From Anderseniella sp039978075 (lineage in GTDB: Bacteria > Pseudomonadota > Alphaproteobacteria > Rhizobiales > Aestuariivirgaceae), in the NCBI GenBank assembly GCA_039978075.1, contig JBDWCA010000005.1:496001-560000 (forward strand): a stretch of 64,000 bases of DNA. Direction: 5' to 3'. Positions within the stretch are counted from its first letter, which is position 1; each line of letters opens with the position of its first letter. The position numbers and the translations under genes were made by a program. A model generated the notes under the pieces. It saw only the letters and a list, made by a program, of their open reading frames with translations, made no database searches and was not told the origin of the DNA. Positions 1 to 8,249 of this stretch are shown piece by piece.

Positions 1-253
1 GTTCCTGGCGGTGCGGGTGGCCACGCACACATATAAATGCCTGCCGCGTACAGGTGTTGCGTCCGGCGTGTTTGCCACCGGATATGCGCTGTCGCGGATA
101 ATTGTGGAATTTGCCCGGGAGCCCGACGCCCATATCGGCTATCTGACGGGCGGCTGGCTGACCATGGGCATGGTATTGTCATTGCCGCTGCTGGGTGTCG
201 GCATCTGGCTGTTAACAAGGTCTGGGGTGAAGACCTCCGGGAGCGTTGCATGA
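1..253 (+). CDS. lgt: Prolipoprotein diacylglyceryl transferase, C-terminal fragment
   Basis: The reading frame is open from the left edge, so only the last 83 or so residues are present. Lgt is an inner-membrane enzyme that moves diacylglycerol from phosphatidylglycerol to the lipobox cysteine of prolipoproteins. The fragment shows the conserved end of the family: a Y-A-L-S-R-I-I-V-E-F segment, REPD, then a glycine-rich turn with LTMGM before a final membrane helix. Its TGA overlaps the ATG of the next gene (ATGA at 250-253), which points to translational coupling. The lgt, MidA-like methyltransferase, pgeF order is common in Alphaproteobacteria. Confidence 0.9.
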   Translation, partial: FLAVRVATHTYKCLPRTGVASGVFATGYALSRIIVEFAREPDAHIGYLTGGWLTMGMVLSLPLLGVGIWLLTRSGVKTSGSVA

Positions 254-1377
254 GCAAACCAAAAACAGAAACAGGTGAGCGCCAGTCTCCACTTGGCACC
301 ATCATTGCCGACATGATCACGGCTGATGGTCCAATGCCGGTGGACCGCTACATGGCGTTGGCGCTGGGTCACGAACGTCACGGCTATTATATGGGCCGCG
401 ATCCGTTTGGCCGGGCCGGTGATTTCATTACCGCACCTGAAGTTTCCCAGATGTTTGGCGAACTGATCGGCATCTGGTGTGCCGCGGGCTGGCAGATGAT
501 GGATGCGCCGGCCGAGTGGAATCTGGTTGAACTGGGTCCGGGCAGGGGCACATTGCTGGCCGACCTGGTCCGCGCCTGTTCGGTCATGCCCGGATTGCGC
601 GAGGGCATGAAGGTTCATCTGGTTGAAATGTCGCCGGCGCTGAAGACCATGCAGGCCGAAACCCTGAAACGCGCCGGTATCGAAGCAACCTGGCACGACC
701 GGCTGGAAAATGTGCCGAACGGACAGTCGCTGATCATTGCCAACGAGTTTTTTGATGCATTGCCGGTCTCCCAGCTGCAGAAACAGGCAGGCCAGTGGCA
801 TGAGCGTGTTGTGGGGCAGACAGCAGACGGCAAGTTGACCTTCGGCATGGCCAGTGACCCCGTCGCACCTGCGCTGGTGCCGTCGTGGGCAGCAAACGCG
901 GCAGATGGTGACATTGCAGAGTTTTCCCCGGCACGCGACGCGGTAGCCCGCGAAATCGGCAGGCGCATTACCAATGACATGGGGGCGGCGCTGATCATCG
1001 ACTACGGCCATATACGCTCTGCTGTGGGCGATACATTGCAAGCCATTCGCAAGCATCAGTTTGCAGATATCCTGGCCCAGCCCGGTGAAGCTGATATTAC
1101 CTCGCATGTGGATTTTGAGGCGCTGACAAGTGCCGTTACTGCCGAAGGCGGTAAAGCTTACGGCCCGGTGATGCAAGGTGACTTCCTGATCAAAATGGGC
1201 CTGAAGGAGCGCGAAGAGATGTTGCGTGCGCGCGCCGATGCCCGGCAGCGCATTCGCCTGTCGAAAGGCGCGCAAAGACTGGTTTCCGGCAACCAGATGG
1301 GGCAGTTGTTCAAGGTGCTTGCGGTGACCCATCCCGATATGCCCAAGCCTGCCCCTTTCAACGTGGAGCCGGCATGA
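250..1377 (+). CDS. MidA/NDUFAF7-type SAM-dependent methyltransferase
   Basis: A protein of 375 residues. The start at 250 is chosen because it overlaps the lgt stop and begins directly before the family's conserved N-terminus; an upstream extension of the frame is only lgt read in another phase. It belongs to the DUF185 group, whose mitochondrial member NDUFAF7 methylates an arginine of a complex I subunit. The SAM-binding loop ELGPGRG lies around residues 94-100, preceded by the characteristic GDFITAPEVSQMFGE segment near residues 57-71. The bacterial substrate cannot be read from sequence. It is coupled on both sides, to lgt and pgeF, by ATGA overlaps. Confidence 0.88.
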   Translation: MSKPKTETGERQSPLGTIIADMITADGPMPVDRYMALALGHERHGYYMGRDPFGRAGDFITAPEVSQMFGELIGIWCAAGWQMMDAPAEWNLVELGPGRGTLLADLVRACSVMPGLREGMKVHLVEMSPALKTMQAETLKRAGIEATWHDRLENVPNGQSLIIANEFFDALPVSQLQKQAGQWHERVVGQTADGKLTFGMASDPVAPALVPSWAANAADGDIAEFSPARDAVAREIGRRITNDMGAALIIDYGHIRSAVGDTLQAIRKHQFADILAQPGEADITSHVDFEALTSAVTAEGGKAYGPVMQGDFLIKMGLKEREEMLRARADARQRIRLSKGAQRLVSGNQMGQLFKVLAVTHPDMPKPAPFNVEPA

Positions 1378-2135
1378 TTGAAGCGTCAGGACTATCTTCC
1401 GTCAATGGCATAGCGCACGGGTTTTTTACCCGCCAGGGTGGTGTATCAGATGGTGTCTATGGATCACTGAACGCCGGTTACGGGTCTGATGATGACAGCG
1501 CAAAAGTGGCTGAGAACCGGTGCCGGATCGCTGCACAACTGGGTGTCGACAACCAGCAACTTCTTACCCTGAGCCAGTGGCACAGTGCCGACGCTGTTCT
1601 GGCAGACAAACTTTGGGATGTGCGCCAGCCGCCGGAAGGTGATGCCGTGGTCACGGACAAGCCGGGAATTGCAGTTGCAGCCCTGACGGCAGATTGCACG
1701 CCGGTGCTGTTCAGTTCGGGCGACGGTCGCGTTGTCGGCGCGGCGCACGCCGGGTGGAAAGGTGCCGTCGGCGGTATACTCGGGTCAACTGTTGCCCGCA
1801 TGAAACAACTGGGTGCGAAGGATATTCACGCCGCGATCGGGCCGACCATCAGCCAGTTGAACTATGAAGTGGGGCCGGAGTATCGCGCGCAGTTTGTCGA
1901 ACGTGATGCGGCATCGGACCGGTTTTTCATCCCATCGGAAAAACCCGGTCATTCCATGTTTGACCTGCCGGGTTTTGTACGCACCCGTCTGGGCGATCTG
2001 GGACTGGCCTCAATCGAGGATACTGCATTGTGCACCTATGCCGATGAACAGAGGTTTTTCTCGTACAGGCGGACGGTTCATCGCGGTGAAGCCGACTATG
2101 GGCGGCAACTTTCAGCCATTTGCATCAAGGGATAG
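1374..2135 (+). CDS. pgeF: Peptidoglycan editing factor PgeF (laccase-domain / YfiH family)
   Basis: A 253-residue protein that starts inside the stop of the methyltransferase gene. PgeF-family proteins carry a Cu-oxidase_4 fold with two histidines and one cysteine binding metal. In E. coli PgeF removes wrongly incorporated amino acids from peptidoglycan precursors, and related proteins act on purine nucleosides. The sequence has the family marks GVSDGVYGSLN near residue 24, an LTADC segment, and AAHAGWKGAVGGI, with a later CTY near the end supplying further conserved positions. The length is normal. It is probably in one operon with lgt; the M24 gene follows after 9 bases. Confidence 0.92.
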   Translation: MIEASGLSSVNGIAHGFFTRQGGVSDGVYGSLNAGYGSDDDSAKVAENRCRIAAQLGVDNQQLLTLSQWHSADAVLADKLWDVRQPPEGDAVVTDKPGIAVAALTADCTPVLFSSGDGRVVGAAHAGWKGAVGGILGSTVARMKQLGAKDIHAAIGPTISQLNYEVGPEYRAQFVERDAASDRFFIPSEKPGHSMFDLPGFVRTRLGDLGLASIEDTALCTYADEQRFFSYRRTVHRGEADYGRQLSAICIKG

Positions 2136-2144
2136 GCGACAATC

Positions 2145-3296
2145 ATGGCATTGCATTTTGAAATGAAGGAATACAGAGCCCGGCAAAAGAAGGTCATCAG
2201 GGAACTGGCGGCGCGCGGGCTGGATGGACTGCTGATGTTTCAACAGGAATCCATGTATTACCTCACAGGCTATGACACATTCGGTTTCTGTTTCTTTCAA
2301 TGCCTGTATCTCGGCGCAGACGGAAAGATTGCCCTGTTGACGCGGTCTGCGGATCTGCGCCAGGCACAGCATACCTCGACCATTGAGGACATTCGCATCT
2401 GGACGGATGAAGCCGGTGCGCAGCCCGCTGTGCAACTGCGCGATATGCTGGCAAGCCTTGGCGCAAAAGGTAAAAAGCTCGGCATCGAGAACGAATCCTA
2501 TGGTCTTGTGCATTCAAACGGCCTTGCTGTGGACGCAGCGCTTGGTAACTGGTGCAAGCTGCAGGATGCCTCGCGGCTGGTGGATGGCATCCGAAGCGTC
2601 AAGTCTGATGCTGAACTGAAATACGTGCGCAAGGCGGGGAAATTGGGCGATGCAGCGCTCAAGGCGGCCATTGAAGCAACTCACGCAGGTGCTGACGAAG
2701 GCGAAATTCTGGCCGCCCAGCACGCAGCCATTTTTGCCGGTGGTGGCGACTATCCGGCCAATGAATTCATTATCGGATCGGGCCGCGATGCGCTGTTGTG
2801 CCGGTACAAGTCCGGGCGGCGCAAGCTGTCGAAGCGTGATCAGCTGACGCTCGAATTTGCCGGGGTCTACCGCCACTACCACGCGGCATACATGCGTACA
2901 TTCATCGTAGGAGAACCGAAGAAACAACATATCCAGATGCATGCCGCAGCGCTTGAAGCGCTCAAGGCGGTGGAAGACGTGATGAAGCCGGGCAGGACGG
3001 CAGGTGACGTGTTCGACGCGCATGCACGGGTCATGGATGGGCATGGCCTTGCGCATGCCAGGCTCAATGCCTGCGGGTACTCGCTGGGTGCCAAATTCAC
3101 GCCAAGCTGGATGGATACGCCGATGTTCTTTCACGGCAATGAGTTCAAGATCAAAGCCAACATGACTTTTTTTGCGCACATGATCCTTGTAGATTCCAAG
3201 ACCAACACGGCGATGACACTGGCTCGTACCTACATTACCGGGCGAAGTGCGCCGGAACCGGTCTCCAGATACCCGCTGAAAATGATCGTCAGATAG
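2145..3296 (+). CDS. M24 (creatinase/ectoine hydrolase-like) protein without standard metal ligands
   Basis: 383 residues with a creatinase N-terminal domain and a C-terminal pita-bread fold. Metal-dependent M24 peptidases have an Asp-rich segment (D-x-G...HADxTRTF); here the corresponding stretch reads LEFAGVYRHYHAAYMRTF, so the first Asp is Glu and the second is Ala. The late Glu ligands are also not obvious (the end reads NMTFFAHMILVD). This pattern is that of creatinase and DoeA/EutD ectoine hydrolases, which hydrolyse C-N bonds without metal, rather than that of X-Pro aminopeptidases. The substrate is unknown and no ectoine genes lie nearby. It sits 9 bases after pgeF and 8 bases before the GNAT gene, so it is probably cotranscribed. 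Confidence 0.85.
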   Translation: MALHFEMKEYRARQKKVIRELAARGLDGLLMFQQESMYYLTGYDTFGFCFFQCLYLGADGKIALLTRSADLRQAQHTSTIEDIRIWTDEAGAQPAVQLRDMLASLGAKGKKLGIENESYGLVHSNGLAVDAALGNWCKLQDASRLVDGIRSVKSDAELKYVRKAGKLGDAALKAAIEATHAGADEGEILAAQHAAIFAGGGDYPANEFIIGSGRDALLCRYKSGRRKLSKRDQLTLEFAGVYRHYHAAYMRTFIVGEPKKQHIQMHAAALEALKAVEDVMKPGRTAGDVFDAHARVMDGHGLAHARLNACGYSLGAKFTPSWMDTPMFFHGNEFKIKANMTFFAHMILVDSKTNTAMTLARTYITGRSAPEPVSRYPLKMIVR

Positions 3297-3304
3297 GAGC
3301 ACAC

Positions 3305-3754
3305 ATGGCTTATTCGGTCCGGGCATTGCAGGCAGAAGACAAACCGCGCTGGCGCGAATTGTTCGACGGTTATCTGCGGTTTTATGAATCTTCTGTACCG
3401 GAAGAGACCATTGAACTGACATTTGACCGGCTTTTGGGCGACGGCGAATGGGACTCTTCCGGTCTGGTCGCGGTCAATGGTGATGGCCAAATAGACGGTA
3501 TTACCCATTATGTGTTTCACCGCTCCACCTGGTCACCAACGGTCTACTGCTACCTGGAAGACCTGTTCGTGGACCCGGCCGTGCGCGGTGGCGGTGCGGG
3601 GCGTGCCCTGATCAAGGCGGTTTATGATGCCGCGGACGCAAAAGGTGCCACGCGCACCTATTGGGCCACTCAGGAATTCAACTACAAGGGCCGGATGCTG
3701 TACGACAAGGTCGGCACCAAATCGCCTTTCATTCAGTACCGTCGTCCTGTCTGA
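3305..3754 (+). CDS. GNAT family N-acetyltransferase
   Basis: 149 residues forming a single acetyltransferase domain. The acetyl-CoA binding motif A is visible as LFVDPAVRGGGAGRALI, the usual beta4-alpha3 signature with its R-x-x-G-x-G/A core, followed by the motif B region ATQEFNYKGRMLYDKVG. The end, SPFIQYRR, is typical of the diamine and small-amine acetyltransferase-like group. The gene begins 8 bases after the M24 gene and a GGAGC sequence precedes its ATG. The acceptor cannot be inferred; cotranscription with the M24 hydrolase suggests a role in small amine or amino-acid metabolism, but this is only inference. Confidence 0.82.
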   Translation: MAYSVRALQAEDKPRWRELFDGYLRFYESSVPEETIELTFDRLLGDGEWDSSGLVAVNGDGQIDGITHYVFHRSTWSPTVYCYLEDLFVDPAVRGGGAGRALIKAVYDAADAKGATRTYWATQEFNYKGRMLYDKVGTKSPFIQYRRPV

Positions 3755-3836
3755 GACATGTCGATGCCTTGCGGCGCAGGGTATGAATCAGGCAGATTGT
3801 ACCGGCGAGGTCAGACGATATGCAGGCTGGGAACTG

Positions 3837-5159
3837 ATGCGGGTTGCAGACACTCATCGATGGGCACACACCGTAGCGGGTATCACCGCGCTGCTGTTGA
3901 CATTGCTGTTGCTTGCGGGCTGTTCGGCAAGCCCTAACCAGCCGTTCGCGAAATCATCCCTGAGTGACGGAGGTTCCGGTCGCATCCCACCCACCATCGC
4001 CATCATTGCGATGAACGGTGTACCGCCCGACAGGGCAGGTGTGCTGGCCGATGCGCTGGCTGAAGAGGCAGGGCTTCGCGATGTTGCCATTGTGCAGGGA
4101 AATTTCTCCGACGGATATCAACTGGCGGGGAATTTTCAGGCGGTGTTTGAAGGCGGCGGCGTTCGCGTCAGCTACACATGGGTGCTAACCGGTAACACCG
4201 GCGGCGAGTTGCACAGGATCAACGGGCAGGAACTGGTGGCGGCACCCAATGCTGATCCCTGGGCCGGGGTGTCAGATATCATTCTCAAGCGCATGGGGTC
4301 AGTCACGGCAGAAAGCCTGTCCACACGGCTGGCACAACTTGGCTTCAAGGTCAGGCAGGCAGGCTTCATGCCGCCGACCCATACTTTTGCACAAGCTGGT
4401 CCGGGCGCTGAGAAGGAGTTTGATCTGGAGACCTATTACGGGTCCGGTTCTCCGCTTGCGACAGCGTCCATAACGCCGGACGAGCTGTACACGATGACGC
4501 CGGAAGAGTTGGACGAACGCCTGACCGTTGTGGCTCAAAAGCAGGCGCAGGAGCGATTGCGCGATGCCGGCGTAAATTCAATTGAAGAGCTGATGGGGGA
4601 AACCGATGAGGCAGCCGAGCAGGCCAGGCCAGCCGTGCCGGCAAGGAAATCTGCAAGGTCAGGGAAAGCGTCCAGGCTGGCGAGCCGGTCAACATCCGCA
4701 CCTGATCGCGAGCAGCTCGCCACTGCGCGGCCCGCGCCGGATGCGAAGACCGATCTGGGCGACATGCAGTCTTTTGCGGACAGGTCAGGGCGTGGCGGTA
4801 TCGACAAGGTGGCTCTTGTCGGGGTGACAGGATCGCCCGGGCGCGGCAATGACGAGCTGTACCTTGCCATGCGCAAGGTGCTGCGTGATGCAGGTTGGCC
4901 GGTGGTGAAAAAGCCTGGAAAGACAACTTTGTCGATTTCCGGACAGGTCGCACTTACGGCACCCAACTCAGGCATGCAACAGGTGAAGCTTGCCTGGGCC
5001 GTCACCCTGCCAACAGGCAAGGTGCTGGGGACCGTGCGGCAGGCCAACGACGTTCCTGCAGGTTCGCTCAACAAGGGCTGGGGCCTGACGGCTGGCTATG
5101 CGGCGGAAGCTGCTGCTGAGGGTATTTTCAACCTGGTTGAGCAAGTACGCGGCAAATAA
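3837..5159 (+). CDS. Lipoprotein with two tandem copies of an unrecognised domain
   Basis: 440 residues if translation begins at the ATG at 3837, which gives a proper lipoprotein signal: Arg and His residues, a Leu-rich core, then the lipobox LLAGC with Cys29. An upstream in-frame ATG at 3783 would give a longer N-terminus. After the signal come a first globular domain (about 50-165), a low-complexity Ala/Arg/Ser-rich linker (about 260-320) and a second domain (about 325-438). The two domains look homologous: each has a helix rich in Ala and Leu, an L-x-G strand, V-x-(S/L)-x-W, TG-x-x-L and a W-x-x-x-(S/T) helix. I do not recognise the family. It stands just before prs. Confidence 0.78.
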   Translation: MRVADTHRWAHTVAGITALLLTLLLLAGCSASPNQPFAKSSLSDGGSGRIPPTIAIIAMNGVPPDRAGVLADALAEEAGLRDVAIVQGNFSDGYQLAGNFQAVFEGGGVRVSYTWVLTGNTGGELHRINGQELVAAPNADPWAGVSDIILKRMGSVTAESLSTRLAQLGFKVRQAGFMPPTHTFAQAGPGAEKEFDLETYYGSGSPLATASITPDELYTMTPEELDERLTVVAQKQAQERLRDAGVNSIEELMGETDEAAEQARPAVPARKSARSGKASRLASRSTSAPDREQLATARPAPDAKTDLGDMQSFADRSGRGGIDKVALVGVTGSPGRGNDELYLAMRKVLRDAGWPVVKKPGKTTLSISGQVALTAPNSGMQQVKLAWAVTLPTGKVLGTVRQANDVPAGSLNKGWGLTAGYAAEAAAEGIFNLVEQVRGK

Positions 5160-5230
5160 ACGGTATTTGTTGTCTAAAACTATCATCTACATGTGGAATT
5201 GCGGAAATCTGTGGTTGGCAGACCGCTATT

Positions 5231-5249
5231 CAAGGTTGTAAGAACCTTG
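5231..5249. promoter_or_regulatory. Inverted repeat in the prs leader region
   Basis: CAAGGTT and AACCTTG form a perfect 7-base inverted repeat with a 5-base spacer, 75 bases before the prs start codon. No T-run follows, so it does not look like a terminator. It could be an operator or part of a leader structure; nothing identifies a regulator. Confidence 0.35.
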
Positions 5250-5323
5250 TCATAAGGGCTGGATCAGCTGGAATTCCCGCGTGAACAAAGATCGGGAACC
5301 GGCGTCACAGGGCGAACGTCGTA

Positions 5324-6268
5324 ATGAAACTCGTTTCGGGTAATTCCAACCGGCCACTGGCGGAAGCCATTGCCGCCTATCTCAACCTTCCTTTGACCAA
5401 GTGCTCCGTGCGGCGATTTGCCGACATGGAAGTGTTTGTCGAGATACAGGAAAATGTCCGAGGCGAGGATGTCTTTGTGGTGCAGTCCACATCGTTCCCG
5501 ACCAACGACCACCTGATGGAACTTCTGATCATCACTGACGCCCTGCGCCGCGCATCGGCCAAACGGGTAACGGCGGTTGTGCCATATTTCGGCTATGCCA
5601 GGCAGGATCGGAAACCCGGCCCGCGGACGCCGATTTCGGCCAAGCTGGTTGCCAACATGATCGAGCGTGCCGGCGCAGACCGGGTGCTGACCATTGACCT
5701 GCACGCCGGTCAGATTCAGGGCTTTTTCGATATTCCAACTGACAACCTTTATGCAGCCCCTGTCATGGTGCGCGACATCAAGGACAACAAGGACAAGTTC
5801 GCCGGTACGGAAGTGTGTGTTGTGTCGCCGGACGTCGGTGGCGTGGTGCGTGCACGTGCACTGGCCAAGCGTATCGGAGCGCCGCTCGCCATCGTGGACA
5901 AGCGCCGCGAACGCGCAGGCGTTTCAGAAGTCATGAACATCATCGGCGAGGTGTCGGGCATGTCCTGTATCCTGGTCGATGACATCGTCGATTCAGGCGG
6001 CACACTGTGCAATGCCGCTGAAGCCCTGCTGGATGCGGGCGCATCGGATGTGTCGGCCTACATCACCCATGGTGTGTTGTCCGGGGGTGCTGTGGCACGC
6101 ATTACCGCGTCCAAACTCAAGCAACTGGTGCTGACGGACAGTATCCAGGCAACGGAGGCGGTGCGTGTGTCGCGCAATATCCGTGTCATCACCATGGGAA
6201 GCCTGATTGGTGAGGCCATCAAGCGCACGGCGCTGGAAGAATCGGTTTCCAGCCTGTTTGACGACTAA
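5324..6268 (+). CDS. prs: Ribose-phosphate pyrophosphokinase (PRPP synthetase)
   Basis: 314 residues, the usual length for the class I enzyme. It makes PRPP from ribose-5-phosphate and ATP, feeding purine, pyrimidine, histidine, tryptophan and NAD synthesis. Visible motifs are the N-terminal SGNSNRPLAEAIA, the FADMEVFVEIQENVRGEDVF block, the ATP-binding YFGYARQDRK segment, TIDLHAGQIQGFF with the metal-binding His, the catalytic KRRERAG flexible loop (the usual KRR), and the PRPP loop VDDIVDSGGTL. The ATG at 5324 gives the family N-terminus MKLVSGN. It has its own 164-base upstream region, and the product feeds apt, encoded further on. Confidence 0.97.
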   Translation: MKLVSGNSNRPLAEAIAAYLNLPLTKCSVRRFADMEVFVEIQENVRGEDVFVVQSTSFPTNDHLMELLIITDALRRASAKRVTAVVPYFGYARQDRKPGPRTPISAKLVANMIERAGADRVLTIDLHAGQIQGFFDIPTDNLYAAPVMVRDIKDNKDKFAGTEVCVVSPDVGGVVRARALAKRIGAPLAIVDKRRERAGVSEVMNIIGEVSGMSCILVDDIVDSGGTLCNAAEALLDAGASDVSAYITHGVLSGGAVARITASKLKQLVLTDSIQATEAVRVSRNIRVITMGSLIGEAIKRTALEESVSSLFDD

Positions 6269-6292
6269 TCTCTGTGCTGCCAGTGTGGCTGA

Positions 6293-6901
6293 ATGAGCAG
6301 CACCACCATCCATCGCGAAATCATTTCTGCCGGTGCACCATGGGCGCGGGTGATCTCGAAGGCGGAGCGGTTGCGCATTGTCGATACGCATGGGGCACAA
6401 GCTGTTGATTTTCTATGCTATTGCGCTGCCGACCCGGCAGAGCGTTATCATGCTCCCAATACCATCAAAAAGGCAGGCAGCGTCCTGCTGACAAGCGGTC
6501 ACTCGCTGTATTCGGACAAGGCGCGTAAATTGTTCTCCATCGAGGAAGACAGTTTTGGCGGCCATGACACCATTGGCGGGTGTTGTTCGAAACCATCCAA
6601 CGAGATGCTCTATGGCGTAGGTAATGAAGGCTGCCGGGAAAATTTTCTCATAGCGCTTGCCGCGCACGATCTGGGCTGGAAAGACATCGTGCCGAACGTC
6701 AACTGGTTCATGAACGTACCGGTGGATACAGCCGGCGGGGCACATGTGGCGCTGGGATCATCGCGGGCGGGGGATTTTGTAACGCTTCGTGCCGAGATGG
6801 ATGTGCTGGCCGTAATTTCGAACTGCCCGCAAGTGCTGAACCCGTGCAACAACTTCAGTCCAACCGATATTGCAATTGAGGTCCTGGCGCCGGAGAACTG
6901 A
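6293..6901 (+). CDS. DUF1989 protein (urea carboxylase-associated family)
   Basis: 202 residues matching the DUF1989 family, whose members are often encoded beside urea carboxylase/allophanate hydrolase or guanidine and aminomethyltransferase genes. Characteristic segments are GAQAVDFLCY, a P-A-E-R-Y stretch, HDTIGGCCSKPSNEMLYG, GCRENFL and the NPCNNFSPTDIAIEVL end. Clustered His, Cys and Glu residues suggest a metal site, but no reaction is established for this subgroup. It follows prs by 24 bases without a strong ribosome-binding site and ends at a hairpin terminator. No urea carboxylase gene is present in the window, so the context does not explain its job. Confidence 0.8.
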   Translation: MSSTTIHREIISAGAPWARVISKAERLRIVDTHGAQAVDFLCYCAADPAERYHAPNTIKKAGSVLLTSGHSLYSDKARKLFSIEEDSFGGHDTIGGCCSKPSNEMLYGVGNEGCRENFLIALAAHDLGWKDIVPNVNWFMNVPVDTAGGAHVALGSSRAGDFVTLRAEMDVLAVISNCPQVLNPCNNFSPTDIAIEVLAPEN

Positions 6902-6905
6902 AAAT

Positions 6906-6933
6906 CCCCGGACACCTGTTCAGGCATCCGGGG
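6906..6933. terminator. Bidirectional hairpin terminator between DUF1989 and porin genes
   Basis: CCCCGGA pairs perfectly with TCCGGGG, and an inner CCTG/CAGG pair extends the stem across small internal loops. On the minus strand it is followed by ATTTT, on the plus strand by CAGTTT, so it fits better as the terminator of the minus-strand porin gene but may serve both convergent genes. Confidence 0.65.
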
Positions 6934-7016
6934 CAGTTTCAGGGAGGTTTACTCACTCACGGTTGTTCAGGCGTTCAGATTTTCAGGACAAAACCATTGA
7001 ATAATCGACTGACAGA

Positions 7017-7913
7017 TCAATTAATTCCTGTCTGGTCTGTACATCCGATTGCAAAGTCCGGCGTATCCAGAGTTGCGCCCTGGCGGTCAACTGTCAGACG
7101 GTCGCCGGAGAATGAATAGGACGTTCCGACCATAATGGTGTGATCGTCCTGATCGGCCCCATCAAATGAGCAGTTTTCACGGAATGTGCCTCGGTAGCCG
7201 ACATAAATCGGGGTGTCGCCGATGACCGGCATGCCGGCCAAGACGAAGTCATAGCGCGCCTTCACCGAAAACGCCTCCATGTCGCCAACAGGACCAACAC
7301 CGATATAGTCCATGTTGATGTAGGTACCTTCCAGTTGAACGCGGCTGTCGCTGGTGGGGAAATAGCGCACGACGCCACGGGCAAAGAATCCATCATCAAG
7401 GCCGAAGAAATCATTGGCTGTTTCAACATAACCGCCCTGGCCGTATAGGGTGAAATTGTCGATGTAGATCTGGGCTTCACCGCCGATAAAGCGATAATCC
7501 TGACGGAACGTGCCACCAAGCAGAGCACTGGCATCGACCGAACCCATGCCACCGAACGCGCCAAACAGGCCGCGTGATGGATCGCGCCAACTACCATGAG
7601 TGGCAAACTGGTAGGAGAAACGCGGCCCGGCCACGTCTATGTCAAATGGGCCTTCAGTAGCGTTCGTATTATATTCGTACTTAACGTCTGACTGGATCGA
7701 GATGTTGTCGCCAAGTGGCAGGCTCAGCAGGCCCTCGCCGCCATTGGTAAACACGGTGTCGTCGTTGGTTCCATCGTCAATGAACTGAACACCAGCCCAG
7801 CTATCCACAACACCTGATACGATCAGACCCATTTCGCGCTCGTAGTCAGCGGCACTGGCCGGACCTGCGAAAGCGAATAGCGCCGCGGATGTCGCCAAAA
7901 GCATCTTTTTCAT
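7017..7913 (-). CDS. Outer-membrane beta-barrel porin-like protein
   Basis: 298 residues with a clear Sec signal peptide (MKKMLLATSAALFAFAGPASA, cleavage after ASA). The mature part alternates hydrophobic and polar residues and is rich in Gly, Asp, Tyr and Phe, as in transmembrane beta strands: examples are FRQDYRFIGGEAQIYIDN, YGQGGYVET and VQLEGTYINMDY. The C-terminus does not end in the aromatic residue typical of classical porins. Two cysteines (in FRENCSFDG and FAIGCTDQ) may form a disulphide. No precise family is recognisable; a small pore or structural outer-membrane protein is likely. It is divergent from rplY. Confidence 0.75.
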   Translation of the reverse strand: MKKMLLATSAALFAFAGPASAADYEREMGLIVSGVVDSWAGVQFIDDGTNDDTVFTNGGEGLLSLPLGDNISIQSDVKYEYNTNATEGPFDIDVAGPRFSYQFATHGSWRDPSRGLFGAFGGMGSVDASALLGGTFRQDYRFIGGEAQIYIDNFTLYGQGGYVETANDFFGLDDGFFARGVVRYFPTSDSRVQLEGTYINMDYIGVGPVGDMEAFSVKARYDFVLAGMPVIGDTPIYVGYRGTFRENCSFDGADQDDHTIMVGTSYSFSGDRLTVDRQGATLDTPDFAIGCTDQTGIN

Positions 7914-8188
7914 TGAAATGACCCCTACAGAATTACAACTGATCTTATATTAGGCAGATTCCAAGGTTGCCGCACAGGCACGTTCCTGCAGTCGGTACAT
8001 TTTTTTGAAAAGTGTGACATTTGGGACACAGTGTGCTCACGGACAACTTTTTCAGACAATGTCTGACAAGGCCATGCATATTTAGCGGCGCGGTACATGT
8101 TGCGCACCGGCGCTGGTTTATGTATAAGCCCGCAATCCGTTGCCGGGCTCGTTCACCCCTGGAGGAGATCTCAGGCCGGATACTGGTT
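7914..8188. other. Divergent intergenic region between porin and rplY
   Basis: About 275 bases with no convincing gene. It carries a near-perfect dyad at 8052-8066 (TCAGACA and TGTCTGA around one A), and a weaker stem (AGCCCG...CGGGCT at about 8128-8150) inside what is probably the rplY leader. Promoters for both flanking genes should lie here, but no hexamer pair is good enough to name. Confidence 0.4.
8052..8066. promoter_or_regulatory. 15-base dyad, possible operator
   Basis: TCAGACA-A-TGTCTGA is a perfect 7+1+7 palindrome in the divergent porin/rplY region, about 140 bases from the porin start and 184 from rplY. The symmetry suggests a dimeric regulator site. There is no T-run and the stem is too tight for a stable terminator. 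Confidence 0.35.
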
Positions 8189-8220
8189 GGCGCACCAATG
8201 GTTGGTGCGCCGTGTTTTTT
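8189..8220 (+). terminator. Intrinsic terminator hairpin inside or just before the rplY leader (possible attenuator)
   Basis: GGCGCACCAA and TTGGTGCGCC form a perfect 10-base stem with a TGG loop, followed by GTG and six Ts. It ends 29 bases before the rplY ATG, leaving almost no room for a promoter between terminator and gene. The structure is therefore either the end of a short upstream transcript or an attenuator that rplY transcription must pass. Confidence 0.8.
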
Positions 8221-8249
8221 ACCACTTGCACGACAGCAGGAGACAGACG

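Noticed and set aside
139..1332. Long minus-strand open frame (397 residues) opposite the MidA-like gene
   Set aside because: It is the antisense of a clearly conserved gene, rich in His, Gln and Arg, with no SD and no recognisable features.
2514..3422. Minus-strand open frame of 302 residues opposite the M24 gene
   Set aside because: No conserved motifs, no SD, and the plus-strand gene is well supported.
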